A stretch of DNA of 64,000 nt from Fragum whitleyi (Eukaryota; Mollusca; Bivalvia; Cardiida; Cardiidae): NCBI GenBank assembly GCA_948146395.1, contig OX411549.1, positions 40,139,267-40,203,266 on the forward strand, in the 5' to 3' direction. A program made the translations under genes and the position numbers. The notes under the pieces are model-generated. The model saw only the letters and a list, made by a program, of their open reading frames with translations. It was not told where the DNA came from and did no database searches. This document shows, in pieces, positions 1 to 13,564 of this stretch. Positions within the stretch are counted from its first letter, which is position 1, and the number at the start of each line of letters is the position of its first letter.

Positions 1-500
1 CTGCGTTCTGTAATAAAATAATAGATTGCCCAAAGATCTCTACATACGTCCAGAAAGAATTAACAAAATTTGAATTTCTTAAACCTATTGAATAACTTAA
101 GTATCACTAGAAGCCGAATTACCTAAGAAATGACCAAAAATTACTACACTTACGTCCGAGGTTCTTTCCAGTTTACGGAAGAGTCAGCGTGTTGTTCTTA
201 ATGTTCCTTCATACACACATGAAAATGCAATTGGAAACCCATCAGCGGTTCTACGGAATAGTTTTCGGGAACAATAAGGGCGCACCCAAGAAAGCGCGTT
301 GTTTCGCACGTGATATACATGACGTCACACGAATCAGAATGACGTTGAGTAAAATAAAAAAATCAGCGAAATCTGGATTAAAACTTGACATATGATAATT
401 TAACAACAGAACGCGTTTTACTGCGCATTTAACCGATGCCGAATACGTCTAAAATATGACCCAAAATTACAACGCGTACGTCTCGGAAACGCCCGATGAT
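1..500. repeat. Inverted-repeat element family X, copy 1
   Basis: Sequence before and around ACTTACGTCCGAGGT / CTTTCCAGTTTACGGA, and the CGTTGTTTCGCACGTG block, recur at 25440-25840 and in reverse at 46905-47220. No protein is encoded; it looks like a nonautonomous DNA element. Confidence 0.6.
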
Positions 501-689
501 GTTCAGATTGATGAAATTCTTGGAAATAACACACAAGCTCTTATATCTTTGGGAAATTCAGGTTGAACCATTTAAACTTTTTTCCGAATACCTCCATCAC
601 AAACTATGACGCTAGACTCGTGATCGATATGTCATGAGTTCAAGTCAAGTAATCAACGAGTGTTTTTATCTATATTAAATAACAAGGTG

Positions 690-932
690 ACTTTTTTACT
701 AAACTCTTACGAAAAAACTGAACGTGAGTAAAAATCACAAATCGTACCTAGTGTTTTCATTCATTGTTTGATTCTGTCATTCAGTATCTCATTGGAATCG
801 TCTTTAGAAGACGATTCCAATGAGACAATGCATGACATAATTCCTAATTAAGTTACTACTGTAGAAGCAACTTTAATTTTTGACTTACGCAAGAAGTTTT
901 ATTATCGTAAGATGTTTAGTAAAACAGGCCCC
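690..932. repeat. MITE-like element (GTTTAGTAAAACAGGCCC ends), copy 1
   Basis: It ends in a TTTACTAAAC / GTTTAGTAAA inverted repeat and has a near-perfect 39-nt internal palindrome at 787-825 (CTCATTGGAATCGTCTT, a three-base loop, then its complement). A homologous copy is at 44957-45190. Confidence 0.75.
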
Positions 933-1155
933 TGTCCCGGTCTACAAAAATTAGAAGTAGATAAAGCCACTGTCTCCTTTAGGAACGAAGACATACTAGA
1001 TTGACGGTTTCAGAGAGACTTTGTAAGCTACAATGTTCGTTTTAATTGAATAAAATCAAATGAGTTCAAATTAAATTACACATTTTCCAAATGTATTCTT
1101 ATTTCTATGTTGGTCCCTTTGCATTAACAATAATAAATTACTTTCTTGGTTTCAG

Positions 1156-4100
1156 GGCCTTCTCATCAATAGCGTCGCCAACGTAACGTCAACGTACAGT
1201 GATATTGTCGTTAATAACGGTATTATACAGCCAATAGATAACATCCTGATGCCCCCATCCCTTCCGCTGTTCTCTATCTCACAATATCTACTCGTTCATG
1301 ATGTCAGATTCAAGGATCTCAACCTCGCTCTTTTATTGGCAGATCTTACTATGACGTTGAACAGTAAGTAAATAAAGGCAACTGTTTTGAAAAAACCGCT
1401 TGTATCAAAGTATAGGTGTATTTTGTAAACTGAGCTCTGACGTAGGCGATGAGTCCATTATCATAGGTAAATCGGGTATAGTTAAAAGGCAGATGATAGA
1501 GATTTAACCTGACCCCTTCACTGCAATTATGAAAGTACATGTTTGAGTGAACCTTACGTTTTAAAACAAGCGATAACATTGGTTTACAAGGTATAGTCCG
1601 TTTGAATTCTATATGGACCAACATTTGGCCAAAATTCTCAAATATGATTTGGTGTTAACTAGTTTTTGCAAGTCATGTCAATTTTTCCATCTAATACCAT
1701 GAAGAATTATGTTTTTCAGAATTTTTGAAAGTAAAATAATGATTTTGTTCGTCCGTCTACATGTTAACTGCTGGTCTTTCATACCGTGTTGTTTCTGTAA
1801 TAAACGGAACAGCGAATTGTCTCTCCAAAATTAGGTCTTATTTGCATAGGGGTTGAGTCAAATGTGAACAGTTTAAAAGAGCAATTTTTGTGTAAAATCG
1901 AGTATATTTATAAAATAAATTTTGTCCGTGTTATTTACGTGTTAGGGATATTGAACTGACTTTATCCTGTCTTTGTACAAAAACCATTTGACCAGATATA
2001 ATAATAATCTTTATCTATTTTGAGATGAACCCCATACTCCCTTATTCAGACCAATCAAAATGGATATTTTAACGAAATCGTTGCGATTTTAACGAGGAAA
2101 ACCTTACAACCTTATAACTCTCTCATGTGTGTATTTAATAGAATGTGTACTTAAAGATTAATCAAAGTACTGAAAGTACTGATAAGTTGGAATGCGTTCA
2201 AGAGACGGTGACCTCAAGCCACTAACGAAGCTCACGCCTCCCGCCCAGGTGATCACATAATACGTCTAGTCTTTTGACGAGCGTAAATAAATCAATGTAT
2301 TTCAACAACGCGAGACGCTTAAACCCCTGATTCGCTATACAGGCCTGCAACTGATGGAAGAAAAATGATAACAAGAGGACCAAAATGGTCCTAAACCGCT
2401 GTCCAGGATCCGATTTGGCCAGTGGATCTCATCCAAGAAACTTTCTGGCAAATTTTCATTCAAATTTGCCTAATTATTGAAAAGAAACATAATTCGAAAA
2501 ATAAACAGTGATATTAGACCCTGCCCACCCACTATTTACAGAGGAGACTCAAAATCAACCCTGTCCTGCCACGCCCATATTTATGGGCTAATCAAAACTT
2601 AACAAACAAATTTTAAAGATAGTCTCCAAAGGAACGTTCTGGTAAAGTTTCATTGAAATCGGCCAAGTGGTTCAGGAGGAGATGTCGTTCAAAGGTCCAG
2701 GGCTTAAATAAGTCCCGCCCTGCCACATCAATATTTATGGACCAACCAAAATTTCGTGAACAAATTGCTAAAAGCGATACACAAGGAACTTTCTGGTAAA
2801 GTTTCACAGACATTGGCAGAGTGGTTCAGGAGAAGATTTCATTGAAAGATTTTTGGCTCAAAATTAGGCCAGCCCTACCACGTCAATATTTATGGGCCAA
2901 TCCAAATTTTGCAAACAATTTTTAAAAAGAGTCACCCTAGGAACATTCTAGAAAAGGTTCATTGAAATGGGCCCAGTGGTTCAGGAGGAGATGTTGTTCA
3001 AAGATTTCAGTATCAAAATAAGCCCCGCTTTGCCGCGCCCATATTTATGGGCCATTCTCAATTTCACGACCAATTATTAAAAAAGGGTTACCCCAGGAAT
3101 AATCTGGTAAAGGTTCATTGAAATCGGTCCAGTGGTTCAGGAGGAGATGTCGTTCCAAGATTTCTGGCTCAAAATAAGCCCCGCCCTACCACGCCGATAT
3201 TTGTGGATTATCAGAATTTAGCGAAGAATTTTTGAAGAGGGTTACCCAGGTAACATCCTGGTTAAGTTTCATTGAAATCGGCCCAGTGGTTCAGGAGGAG
3301 ATGTCGTTCAAAGATTTCTGTCTCAAAATAAGCCCCGTCCTACCACGCCCATATTTGTGAATGATCAGAATTTAGCGAAGAATTTTTGAAGAAGGTCACT
3401 CAGGGAACATTCTGTCAAAATTTTATTGAAATCGGCCCAGTGGTTTAGGAGAAGAAGAAGTTTTAAGAAAGTTTACGACAGACAACGGCCGTCGGAGTCA
3501 GGGTGATCCTAAAAGCTCCCCTTGAGCACGTTGTGATCAGGTGAGCTAAAAAGGAAGAAAATGATATGGACCATACAGCCGACTAATGGACGCAGAGGCG
3601 GACACTTGTACACTCAAAACATTTTCTATGTTATTGGTGGACGTTTACGTTCACCAGTGTTAATACCACGTTTGAACAATCCTGTCTGATGTTAATAGGT
3701 TTTTATAACAGTAGTACTCATTAAGATTCAATTTATTCTTTTTAAAGAACTGTAACCGTCTGACAACTATGCATTTCAAAAATGGAGTGAAACAAGGAGT
3801 CTACGTAACTTGTTGCAACCTCAAAGACATCTTATAAGTGTGAAATCATATTCAATTCTGAGATCGGGTGAATTTTTTCCTTGCGTAGAACTACTTTTCT
3901 GACAGTGTGAGTAATTTGCCCCTTATTTCCCAATGGTCAATGGGAGGTCACTTATGAAATGAAATTACTGGAATGGCAACCTCCCCTGACACTACTAATG
4001 TATATAAAACAAAGGCAAATTAATGGAAAAATCGGTATACACATGAATACGGATACAGTCTGAGCAGGTAAAGTAAAGCATTTAGGCCATGCGATAAAGG

Positions 4101-7100
4101 TTTATGCAAAGGGGTTTTACTTTACATTTCAACACACGAAAGCCAAACTCGAGACGAGTGTCTGCAAATTTTTACGCGTTTATATGAACACTTAACCTTT
4201 CTTTTCTTTGAAAATGAAAATCGCGGAATAATCAATTAATATCCTTTTAAAGAAATTTTACCTCCACTGGCCGAAGGCCACTGGGGCTATTGTCATGGCA
4301 TTGTGTCCCTCGTCCGTTCGTGCGTCCGGTCGAAAACTTTTTCTTTAAAAATCTACTCCCCAGAAACCACTGGATGAATTTCAATCAAACTTCACAGGAA
4401 TGATCCTAGGGTGATCCTCTTTCAAAGTTGTTCAAGAAATTTAGATCCAATGACAAACATGAATTTAATGGGCGTGGTTTATTTCCAAATATGGTTAAAA
4501 GTCGGTTTTCTCAGATTCTAATTGATGGATACCAATTAAATTTTACATGAATGATCCTTGAGTGGCCTTTTATCGGTCTATAAAAAATTATTGTGATCGG
4601 TTGAAAAATATGTATTTTATGGGCGGAGGTCATTTTTCTATATGTTATTTAGTCGATACTTTGAAAATCATTTTCTCAGAATGTAACTGATAGATGTCAA
4701 CCAAATTTCACTCCAATGGTACTTTAGTGATCCTTTATCAGGCTACCAGAAATTATTGTGATCAGATGAAAAATAATTATTTTAATGGGCGGAGGTCATT
4801 TCTCTTTATGTTATTTAGTGGAAACTTTGATAATCATTTTCTCAGAATGTAACTGATAATTTTCAACCAACATTCACCGGAATGATCTTTTTGAGCAACC
4901 CTTTATGAGTCTACCAAAAATTACTGTGATCGGGTGAAAAATATGTATTTTATGGGCAGAGGTAATTTCTCAATATGTTATTTTGTGTAATCTTTGAAAA
5001 TCATTTTCTCAGAATGTTATGGGTGGATATCAATCAGACTTCATTGGTATGATCCTTGGGCGACCCCTTTATCATGTAGCCAAAATTATTGTCATTGGAT
5101 GAAATATATGGGTTTTTTTTATTAGCGGAAGTCTTTTCTCTATATGTTATATAGTAGAAACTCTGAAAATCATTTTCAACATCAGAAGAATCCAAAATAT
5201 CTAAAAATCTAGTCTTAACTTTTCTTTAACAAGAATTTCAATCCTGTGGAGCGACCCAAGCCATTCATAGCTTTCTGGTTTAAGCAGATAACACCATAAT
5301 TTTTAATAATGAGATTACAGAGAACTGATTAGCATTACAAAATAAGAATAATAACCTAGATCATCTAATTGTCATTTCTTTACTTTTATAACAAATGGAT
5401 CGGAGAATCACTGTTTGAACTACACCGGGAATAATTCCGAAAGTTATCGAAACCTTATAATTACAGGACCTTGTTGACGACCGACGATTTATGTTGAGAA
5501 ACGTATATCTGAAGCAAGATGCGGTCAGGTCATTTTCCTTTTATCGTAATTTTACATGTAAAATTTCTCTTTTCTCCACAAATGGAGGAATCAATCTAGA
5601 ATGCCAACAGAAGCGTCCACCATCAGTACTTTCAGTGCTTTGATTTTTCAAATTACTTTCGTTATTGCAGGTCATTTGCTTCTCCGTTTAGCTAGCGGAA
5701 AGCAAAAGGTCAATGGACTGACAGACAGACATGATGAAATCAATATGTGCTACTCTACTTCTGAGTAGGGGGTATAGTAAATAACATCGTAAAATTTACA
5801 AGGTGAACGATTTTGGAATGATTTAGAAATGATGTTGAATGAGTGAGCGGGGCGAGTTTTGAGTGAAATTTAAGAAAGGGAATCCCAAGTCGCTTATTTG
5901 TTCAGGATGAACAAAATTAGCGATATGTAAAACCTCAATTTAATAAAAAAATGCATGAAAGTTCCGCCAATAGCTTTATATTTCGCCAAGAACCAATCAA
6001 ACGCTTTAAATTTCAATTATGTCAGTTAAATCGCGATTCGGTTCTAAAATGCTTTATTCATTTTGAATGAACAAGTTGGTCTTATTTATTGAGTAATTTT
6101 GAGAGTTTTGAATGGTTTGAGCGAGTGTTTGAAATGAATGAATGGAGCCCTGAGAGAGGGATTAAGAATGTTTTTGATTGAGATGAATGTCAATTTCACG
6201 ATGTAACTAACTGTATGATGGTGCTCTTAAACGTGGTGATGTGCAAAAATGTGAAGAAAACATGTTGAACTAGTAGGTCTGTTTCAAATGGCAAGTTGTT
6301 TTGGTGATGGAATGCAATTGGGCAAAGATATTCATAATTCCATTAAAGATGTGGTGGCAAGAATTTTATTTGATGATTTTAGGGCTTTGACAATGAAACA
6401 TTCATGTAGATAAATGCAATATGACGGAAAACAAACGACAATATGTTGCAAAAATATTTATTAACTTTAAAAGTGTATCTTCACTTTTAGAAAAACTAAA
6501 GATTTTTATTTCGTAACTGTAGACAGAAATGTACAATATAACAATTAGTTATAAGTTAAATGTGTGATAAGATCGTTCAGAAAGAGAAACTATACCTTTA
6601 AAAGAAGCTATAACATTTTTCTACGAGAATAGGTCGCGACATTACGAAATAAGCAGATCACGTGATTGGCCTGTGCTATTGGCACAATACTGAGAAACCA
6701 GATCGCTACATTGCGAAATAAGCAGATCACGTGATTGGCTAGTGCTATTTTCAATAGCTGACCTTATTTGACTTGACTTATCACATGATTTCCAAATATA
6801 GTAATGTAAACATGTGATTTTAGTAAATTCGTACGTAAATTTCAATAAATATCGTTTAAATCATGAATTAGCGTGTTAATACTATACATGAAATGATAGT
6901 TGTGTAATTGTACAGGGTTATTTCCTTTTGATGCAATAAACTGTATGTCTATGTCAAGTTGAGATATACAAAATAGGCCGAAGTGTATTCACATCCTGTC
7001 CACGTGATGTGTGTTCTCAAAAAACCCGAAATGAATTTATCTTGTGTTCATTATGCGGTTTTGTTAAATCTAAGTTGGAATTGCTCCGCATTCCAACTTA

Positions 7101-10100
7101 AAAAGGTATATTTAATGAATAAGCGTGCATAAAGTAGACGTTTAAATGATAAAAAGTACAAAGATATATCGAAGTATACATTTTTAAGCCGCCTTCCGAA
7201 AAGATATCGGCTTTAAAAAAATGTTTATGTTAAAGTTAACCTACAAGTCCATTTTCTTACAGCTGGTGACTACACAATCTTTGCTCCCACAGACGAAGCT
7301 TTTGGTGAAATAAGTGCTGCTTTGATTAACCCTGCATATCCCGGAGCAGCAGGAGCCCTTGGAGGTGAGGTCATAATTATCTATTTGTGACCCGTCCCAC
7401 TAAAAAAGCCCATCTGAATGATTCCGATAAACGTCAACCACAGGTCGCGTTTCAAAAATATTCATACAGGAAGGTTTAGTAATCATTCTACAGCAAGAAA
7501 ATCTGCTTGGTGCGAAAAGTTTGAACCCTAGTCTGCCTGCGTACAGTCCACGCTGTCTGGCAAGGGTCGAGACTCTACGCACTACCAAAGTGGAAGGGTG
7601 TGTCGTTTCGGTTGACGAGTTACATACTCATCCTCTAAAGCTTAAGATGATTAACCTTGCAGTCTCACGAGGCCTAATCTTAGATAATTTGTCTAAAGAG
7701 GTCTTTGTGGACGACCTCAACGTCGAAACCAAAGCTTTAAGACGCCGTGCATGGTGTTGGGTAACATGACCTAAGCGCTTTATACCATTTTTTGGCTCTT
7801 TTGACCGAAGGCCAGAGGAGCTATAGCGATACCGGTTTTCCGTCCGGCCTGCGTTCATCCACCCGTCTGCCCGTCCGTTCGTTAACTTTTACTGGTTAAC
7901 GCTCTTTATCCTCGTTTACGCGCATAAGTCCATAGTTATCATCCGACTGGTCCATTATGAATCTCTAGGTAGAATCTTAAATACCTTGTTGCTGGTCTAA
8001 ACCTTAATGATACGCTGAACGAGGGCTCTGTTGTTGAAGGTATATTTGAGAGTTAGAAAAATCTTTCAGTATGGCTGATTTGTTTGGTCGTTTAAGATGT
8101 TCCTAAAATCTAAACTAGGTCATAGAAGAGAAAAATCATGAATAGTAACATATGCTTATAAGTTAACTTAAAAGCATTTGCTTACTGAATTTAGGTCGGA
8201 CAGATCTAGATCCTGTTTTTTCAATTTAGATTATTTTCAAACTTAATATGGTACAAAAAGGATTTTTGTGCACATTTTTGTCAGGAACGAACAATGAATC
8301 ACAGTAACTTAGTATATCAGATAGCGGATGGCCTTATCTTTTCTTGCTGAATTATCAGATACGATGCTTATACTTTTAACCCATTTTCATATGAAATCCT
8401 ATCTGGAACAGCACTATCAAGACATAGGCCTTCCAAAGAGGTAGTAGGGCGGCCTCTTGTTAAATTTTCAAGGAGTTTGAGTTTCGACGTTTATGTCGCC
8501 TATCAACTGATGTCATGATGAAATTATCTTAATGTCAGATAAGAGAAATGTGTAAAAAAATCGAGATAACAACATTCAATCATTTTTCAGGGAAAATATG
8601 TATGTACTCACTGTCTAGGAAATGCACTGTTTGGTATTTTGCGATTTTCAAATAATCACAAAGAGAAAGAAAAAATGGCAAATACTGTTATTTTAACTAT
8701 TGCAGAGCTGTTGAAACACCACGTGATCCCCGGTGCACGGACAGCTAGCCAGTTTGTAACTGGACAACAAGTATATTCCCTACATGGTAAACCATTGACT
8801 GTCGTCAAAAACGCTACTGGTGAGTTTCATCTAATACCAGATTAATAAATCTTAGACTGAGTCAAATTTAAAGAAAGTGCAGACGACTATTTTCGCCAAA
8901 CGATTTTTTGAAAATATTTTTTTTTGAAAACGAGATTACGGACAACGAAGAATGTGCCTTTTTTCAATTTCCTGACTGTTTCCATAAAAAATTTCAACAG
9001 GGACGTCAAAAAGTGTAACGAGTCGGAATAAATTAATACGGATAAGATTTTTAATATAACAAATTTTCGAGCAGTTTTTGCTCTCTCCCCGTTTAAATTC
9101 TGTGTACATGCAATCACGGTAGCTCCTTCCGCTGATAAAGCTAAGATTATTTGTTTAACCACAACTGGTACTTACGAGGGTTGATCCAAAAGTTCGTAAA
9201 ATAAGGTTGTAAATCTACACAAAAGTTTACTATAAAATTCAAAATTATACAGTCTTTTAATTCATCATCAGATAAATAAACGTGGAAATTTTCAAATGTT
9301 TACGTTCAATAGCGGCTGTAAAATGCATGATTCAAGACAGAGATCCCCACGAAGGCGGGGGAGCAAGAACGTCAAATGCGACGTCATTATTCACTCTTGT
9401 CTACTTAGTTTCCGATAACTCTCCTGCCTCTCTATGCCAGTATCGTCATCTTGCAGAAATTATTCACATACCATTTGGAATCAAATTTGTTTAAAATTTG
9501 TATATGCATGGTATTTCTAGTAAAATGGAAACCCAGGTGCACGATCTTTATTTTTGGAAAATAATGAGAATCGATTGGGACAAGTCCGTTCGTTGAAACT
9601 CTATTAGACCATTCTAATTCCTCCTATGAAGCATGGCCTTCTTTCGATATCCGAGGTAGCTTTAGGAAAAGTTCTCTCTTCCGTAAATGTTTATCATTTT
9701 TCTATATTATCTGAAATATTTGGGTTGGTGAATAACATAGTTCATAACAAATTTAAAAAATAAACGGTATTCATATTTTGGTGTTGTCGTCTTGTCATTT
9801 TTTCTGGAATTTTCTGTATTATTAAAATTTGTCTGAGTCCGTGAAAAGTCTCACATGAAGCTGTAATATATAACAAATAATGTTCTATTTTTGTCTTATT
9901 TATTTTAGCCAAGGAATTTCAACTAAAATTTTAATACACTCTCAGAAAAGTCTATTTATTTAACGGATTTGCTATATTTTTTCACACTCCCCCGTCTTCG
10001 CATACATATGTTACTATGGTAACGTATTCTCAGGCCACTAAAGACAATTTCACAAAAATAGCAACGTTTATGGTCGCTGTTGTTACTAAATAGATACGAT

Positions 10101-11426
10101 AACGTATCCCTCCTTTGATAATCTGATGTGAGAGGGATACGACGCGGTCCCTCTTTATTCTATGTTGCAGCGCCCCGAGTGTTTCACTCCGGGCACTTTA
10201 AAGTCAATCTTTGGAATATGTGTTAATGCTAAAATCACTAATTTACAATCTTAACCTACCCTGGTAATTTATTTATAAGTCCCAATAAAAATTTAAATTT
10301 AAATATCCCAAGTATTTAACTTTTAATTAGTATCACTGTCTGAAAATCGTATTTTTTCTCTTCAAAGTCAGCCATTTTGGGTCGATGTTATTGAAAATCT
10401 CGTGAGTTCTCCCGTTTCCCGCCAAAATTTAGCTAATGAAAAATCAGGTCGCCATATTTGGGAGCAATAGTATTTTTTTGTAAACAAACTCGCTTTGATC
10501 ATTATAAAATATGAAAATTGAATGAAAAAAAATGTAAAGTCACTTAAATAAGTAAGGAAGTAGATAGATACAGGCTATTAGATGCTTCAAATTCGCAGAG
10601 GTTTTGAAAGTTAGGTAAAATAGCTACTATGCTTTTTACCCAGCACCTGTTTTGACAGCATGAAATAAGTAAACAAATTGACGTCACAATAAATCACATG
10701 ATCAACCTAACTGTCATAGCCTCCAAACTTCGAAAATTTGAACAATTGAAACAGAAAACTTTTTTTTAAGAACAGTACAAGTGATATATTGTTTCCTTTA
10801 ACATTATTTGCTTTCAAAATTAAGGTTAGTTTGACATCAGTTCTTAGATAACCCCTCAGTTTGAAATACAGAAACTTGATAACTGCAACAAAAACAAATA
10901 GGGTGGAAATTGTAGCCCTCGACCGGCAGCATATCAGAGAGAGGGGTACATTATTGCAGCTAGTTACTAAACTGCACATTTACTAAAATTTATACTGAGC
11001 AAGCCAGAATTGCGAAAGTTATTAGCCATTTATACGAACTTCTGGATCATCCCTCGTATATGAGCGAAAGCAACGGTGACATAATATACCCAAAAGCATC
11101 GGCGATCAGTTAGAATCTACCGCCGACTTTTTAGACTCATTGATTTAATCGGCGGTACAACATAAGCGCCTAGAATTAAACACTATATTCTTAAAACGCA
11201 CAAATGCATTGATATGCGTAACCAAAGAGTTTGATGTATCTATGGCTTCTTGGTACTTTTTTGACATGACTATAATTACTTTCATGTCGAATGTGATCTT
11301 CTAATTCTAGGTGTATTTGTTGATAACGCCCAGGTGGTAGCTGGTGACATTCTCTGTACAAACGGTGTAATCCATGCTGTAAACCATCTTATTGTACCAG
11401 ACGATCTCGCACCTGTACAGAACTAG
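1156..11426 (+). CDS. FAS1-A: two-FAS1-domain secreted protein, 5'-partial (last four exons)
   Basis: Four exons are visible: 1156-1363, 7263-7364, 8706-8819 and 11311-11426 (stop TAG). All have AG/GT borders, and phases 0 (entering), 1, 1, 1 match FAS1-B and FAS1-C exactly. Together they give 179 residues. The first exon holds the H2 motif of FAS1 domain 1 (DIVVNNGIIQPIDNILMP) and the start of domain 2. The next holds H1 of domain 2 (YTIFAPTDEAF), the third the LKHHVIPG segment, and the last the second H2 (ILCTNGVIHAV). FAS1 domains act in extracellular adhesion and matrix (TGFBI/periostin family); the role here is inferred only from the fold. The signal peptide and first half of domain 1 should lie upstream of the window, since nothing resembling exons 1-2 was seen in 1-1155. 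Sequons NVT and NAT are present. It is the first of three tandem paralogues. An AATAAA lies at 11458-11463. Confidence 0.85.
1592..2112 (+). repeat. Inverted-repeat element family L, 3'-truncated copy
   Basis: It starts TATAGTCCGTTTGA and is collinear with the first two thirds of the element at 49909-50692 (shared GTAAAATAATGATTTTGT, TAAACGGAACAGCGAATTGT). The far inverted repeat is missing. It lies in FAS1-A's intron after the first visible exon. Confidence 0.75.
2369..3552 (+). repeat. Pearl-like element A: about six 155-bp tandem units
   Basis: The phrase GTGGTTCAGGAGGAGATG recurs at about 2666, 2820, 2974, 3131, 3288 and 3440, a period of 152-157 bp. One flank starts AACAAGAGGACC; the other contains a GACAGACAACGGCCGTCGG-type head and ...AGCTCCCC. 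Unique flanks around a ~160-bp tandem core are the described layout of bivalve pearl elements (nonautonomous, Helitron-related). No ORF. Confidence 0.8.
3553..4259. other. Intronic stretch with nothing recognised
   Basis: No coding exon, RNA gene or repeat family matching elsewhere in the window was seen here. Confidence 0.5.
4260..5790. repeat. Pearl-like element B: 160-bp tandem units
   Basis: It starts with a head containing GGGGCTATTGTCATGG and CGTCCG repeats, then units marked by ATCATTTTCTCAGAATGT near 4667, 4828, 4996 and a degenerate one at 5167 (period about 160). A second head-like stretch (GACTGACAGACAGACATG) closes it near 5720. Confidence 0.75.
5805..6215 (+). repeat. Long-inverted-repeat element family M, left arm only
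   Basis: It matches 50735-51140 and the reverse of 51245-51610 (AATTAGCGATAT, GAGCGAGTGTTTGAAATGAA, TTTGATTGAGATGAATGTCA). Only one arm is present. Confidence 0.7.
6636..6780. repeat. 71-bp direct duplication
   Basis: AAATAAGCAGATCACGTGAT and flanking text occur twice, 71 bp apart. The rest of 6216-7262 shows only a short hairpin near 7072-7102. Confidence 0.6.
7365..8705. other. FAS1-A intron; fragment of a pearl-type head near 7790-7900
   Basis: GACCGAAGGCCAGAGGAGCT followed by CCGTCCGG and CGTCCGTTCG resembles the heads of elements B and D. An 82-codon plus-strand ORF at 7521-7769 has no recognisable domain and no spliced context; I do not call it a gene. Confidence 0.5.
9175..11056. mobile_element. 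Mariner-type inverted-repeat element without transposase (1.88 kb)
   Basis: The left end CGAGGGTTGATCCAAAAGTT is the inverted complement of the right end (AACTTCTGGATCATCCCTCG) with few mismatches, and TA flanks both ends (9173-9174, 11057-11058). These are typical Tc1/mariner termini and target site. No transposase-like ORF is visible. It lies in FAS1-A's last intron. Confidence 0.75.
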
Positions 11427-11457
11427 TTACGTGATTGTTGTTGTATAAAATACCGAA

Positions 11458-11463
11458 AATAAA
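11458..11463 (+). terminator. Polyadenylation signal of FAS1-A
   Basis: AATAAA 32 bp after the stop codon, followed by a T/G-rich stretch. Confidence 0.6.
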
Positions 11464-11574
11464 TTTGCATTTAATGTTCAAAGGGTCTTTATTGTGTGAA
11501 GGAAATAGAAAAAAAAAAAAACAAGTCAAATCAAAACATAATCGATCATATAAGCACCGATGTTTGTTCATTTC

Positions 11575-11857
11575 CGTTTATTTATCGTCGCTACCGTAGC
11601 ATATGCCTATGTGAGCGACGTCCCCAGAAGACAGTTAATGTTACGATGGATTGTGCAAGAATAAATGACGAAACTACTGCTGAGATCTGCTAAGTTCTCG
11701 AATATTCTCGGCGTTAAGCACCGTCTCACGGGGCCTCGGTTTACGTCTCATCTGAAAGACAATTAGATTGTTAGTAGCCAGTCCGAGAATTGAAACTACG
11801 CGAAGACTTTCAATCGTTTTGAAGCCCGGTGCTCTACCGACTAAGCTGATCGGGCTG
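11575..11857 (-). mobile_element. tRNA-derived SINE, family B, copy 1
   Basis: The minus strand begins with a degenerate tRNA-like head (A box near 11857-11840, GCTTAGTCGGTAGAGCACCG) and is collinear over about 280 bp with the copy at 59443-59738, including GACGAAACTACTGCTGAGAT. Confidence 0.75.
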
Positions 11858-11936
11858 ACTACGCTCCCATGCACACACACCAAATATATATACGTGCGCC
11901 TACATAGTCCATAAAATATAGACACAAGACTGACTG

Positions 11937-12115
11937 TTTAATCTTATCTTATAACTATACAAATATCCGTGTGATAACATCCCATATGATATTTTTTATG
12001 ATATCACTTGGGTATTTTAGAACAATGACATAATGCGGTTATTTTTAGTAACTTTCATTTCCGTTAGAAACATCCCCGAAAACAAGGGAAATAGGTTGGG
12101 GGATTTAATAATTAA
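11937..12115. repeat. MITE family K, partial copy
   Basis: It shares TATAACTATACAAATATCCG, GTGATAACATCCC and the GAAACATC..GAAAACAAG block with the copies at 48388-48682 and 56341-56672. Confidence 0.7.
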
Positions 12116-12749
12116 TGTCAGCTAGTTGTGAAGAAATCACCCTCGAAGCAAGAATATTGCATAAGTCACGAGGGTTGTCCGGAAAGTTCGTAGACATCGT
12201 CTAGTACATACATACTGTATATTTAGGGCTTTTTAAAGCTACACGCCAATATTCAATATTATTCAAAGAGTCATTATGCAAATGTTCAAGGAGATTCTCT
12301 TATATTCTCTTATAATGAAATTACATGCAATTTTGAAAAGTTATGTTAGTTGGAGCGGAGCACAAAATGACGTGGTGATGCAAATATGACGTTGACGAAA
12401 AAAATTGACTACGTTTAGTCGATTCTATTAAAGTAACAATTACAGTAATTCATCGATGTTTTGCCTTGCCTTATTTCAACCTACCCGTTGATTTTTTGCT
12501 ATGATTATAAAAAAGCCAGCCATGTTCACTTTTAGAAAGAGTGTGTATTGCCAATAACCAGGGGAAAAATGGAAGCCAAACTTTGCCGCTTTGTTTCGCA
12601 ATCTTATTACATTAATAAAAAAATTAAAGAAGTTTGACTGAATTTCAAGATTCCATAAATAAACCATAAATGTTTAACCAATGCTGGTAGCTGAGGCAAT
12701 TTAAGATCATGTGTATTCCGGAATCCGGTCAGTCAAGAAACGTTCATAT

Positions 12750-13312
12750 TTCTTCGTTTTTCCCGGATTCTAAAGAAAAATTACGGATTAGACGCTGCTC
12801 CGCCGCAACGTCAGACGACGTCATTTTCCGTTCCGATTCGGAACATCACTCGGTCATTTCCGTAAACTGCAACAGACCTCGGATGTATGTTACAAAATTG
12901 TGTATTTTATTAGGCGGAAACAGTGTAAGAAAAACTAGCGCGGAAACAACCGGCGCTATCTTTAAAATTTATATATATTTTACAGTAAATAACGGCCGAA
13001 AAATCTTAATTTTTGAGCATGACGAATCATTCTCAAAAAATAAGATTTTTCAGTCGTTATGTAAGAATCAAAAGATATTTATAGAAGGATACGATTGTTT
13101 CACGTCAGTGACTTTTACGAGTAGCGTTGGCGACGTCGAATGTTTTCACTCAAAGTTTCGAGCGCTAACGCCATTTCAACTGACGTCATCGAGTTTTTCC
13201 AAGATTTTCCCGTACTTTTTAAAAATAGTCCATCTATGTACATCCGAGGTTGATCGTGAAATTGGCCGAGTGGTGTTCCGAATGTTTCCGTTCCATCTAG
13301 CGCAAGGTTTGC
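12750..13312. repeat. Foldback sequence related to family X
   Basis: CGGAACATCACTCGG..ACCTCGGATGTA near 12840-12885 is matched in inverted form at 13235-13290. The 202-codon ORF over it is a by-product of the palindrome and carries no known domain. Confidence 0.55.
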
Positions 13313-13564
13313 TATAATTTTCTTCATTCATACCATTATTTGTAAAGCGATCCCTTTGAAAATATTATAAGATACAACGCTATATTTGGCTTAATAAATA
13401 CATTTTAATTTTGATATTCTCAAAAGATCTATCCCTTGAAAAAAGTGTTATAGTATTCAATCGTTATCGGTAAATGTTTATTATTTCGACGTGCGGGTAC
13501 CGCTAGGTTAGGTTGCTAAGGCAACTGTTATATACATGTCAGTAGAAATGTTGAATATGTTCGG

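Noticed and set aside
7521..7769. 82-codon ORF in a FAS1-A intron
   Set aside because: No recognisable domain; overlapping ORFs on the other strand are equally long.
12709..13317. 202-codon plus-strand ORF, the longest in the window
   Set aside because: It lies over a foldback repeat related to other noncoding copies, has no recognisable domain and no splice context.
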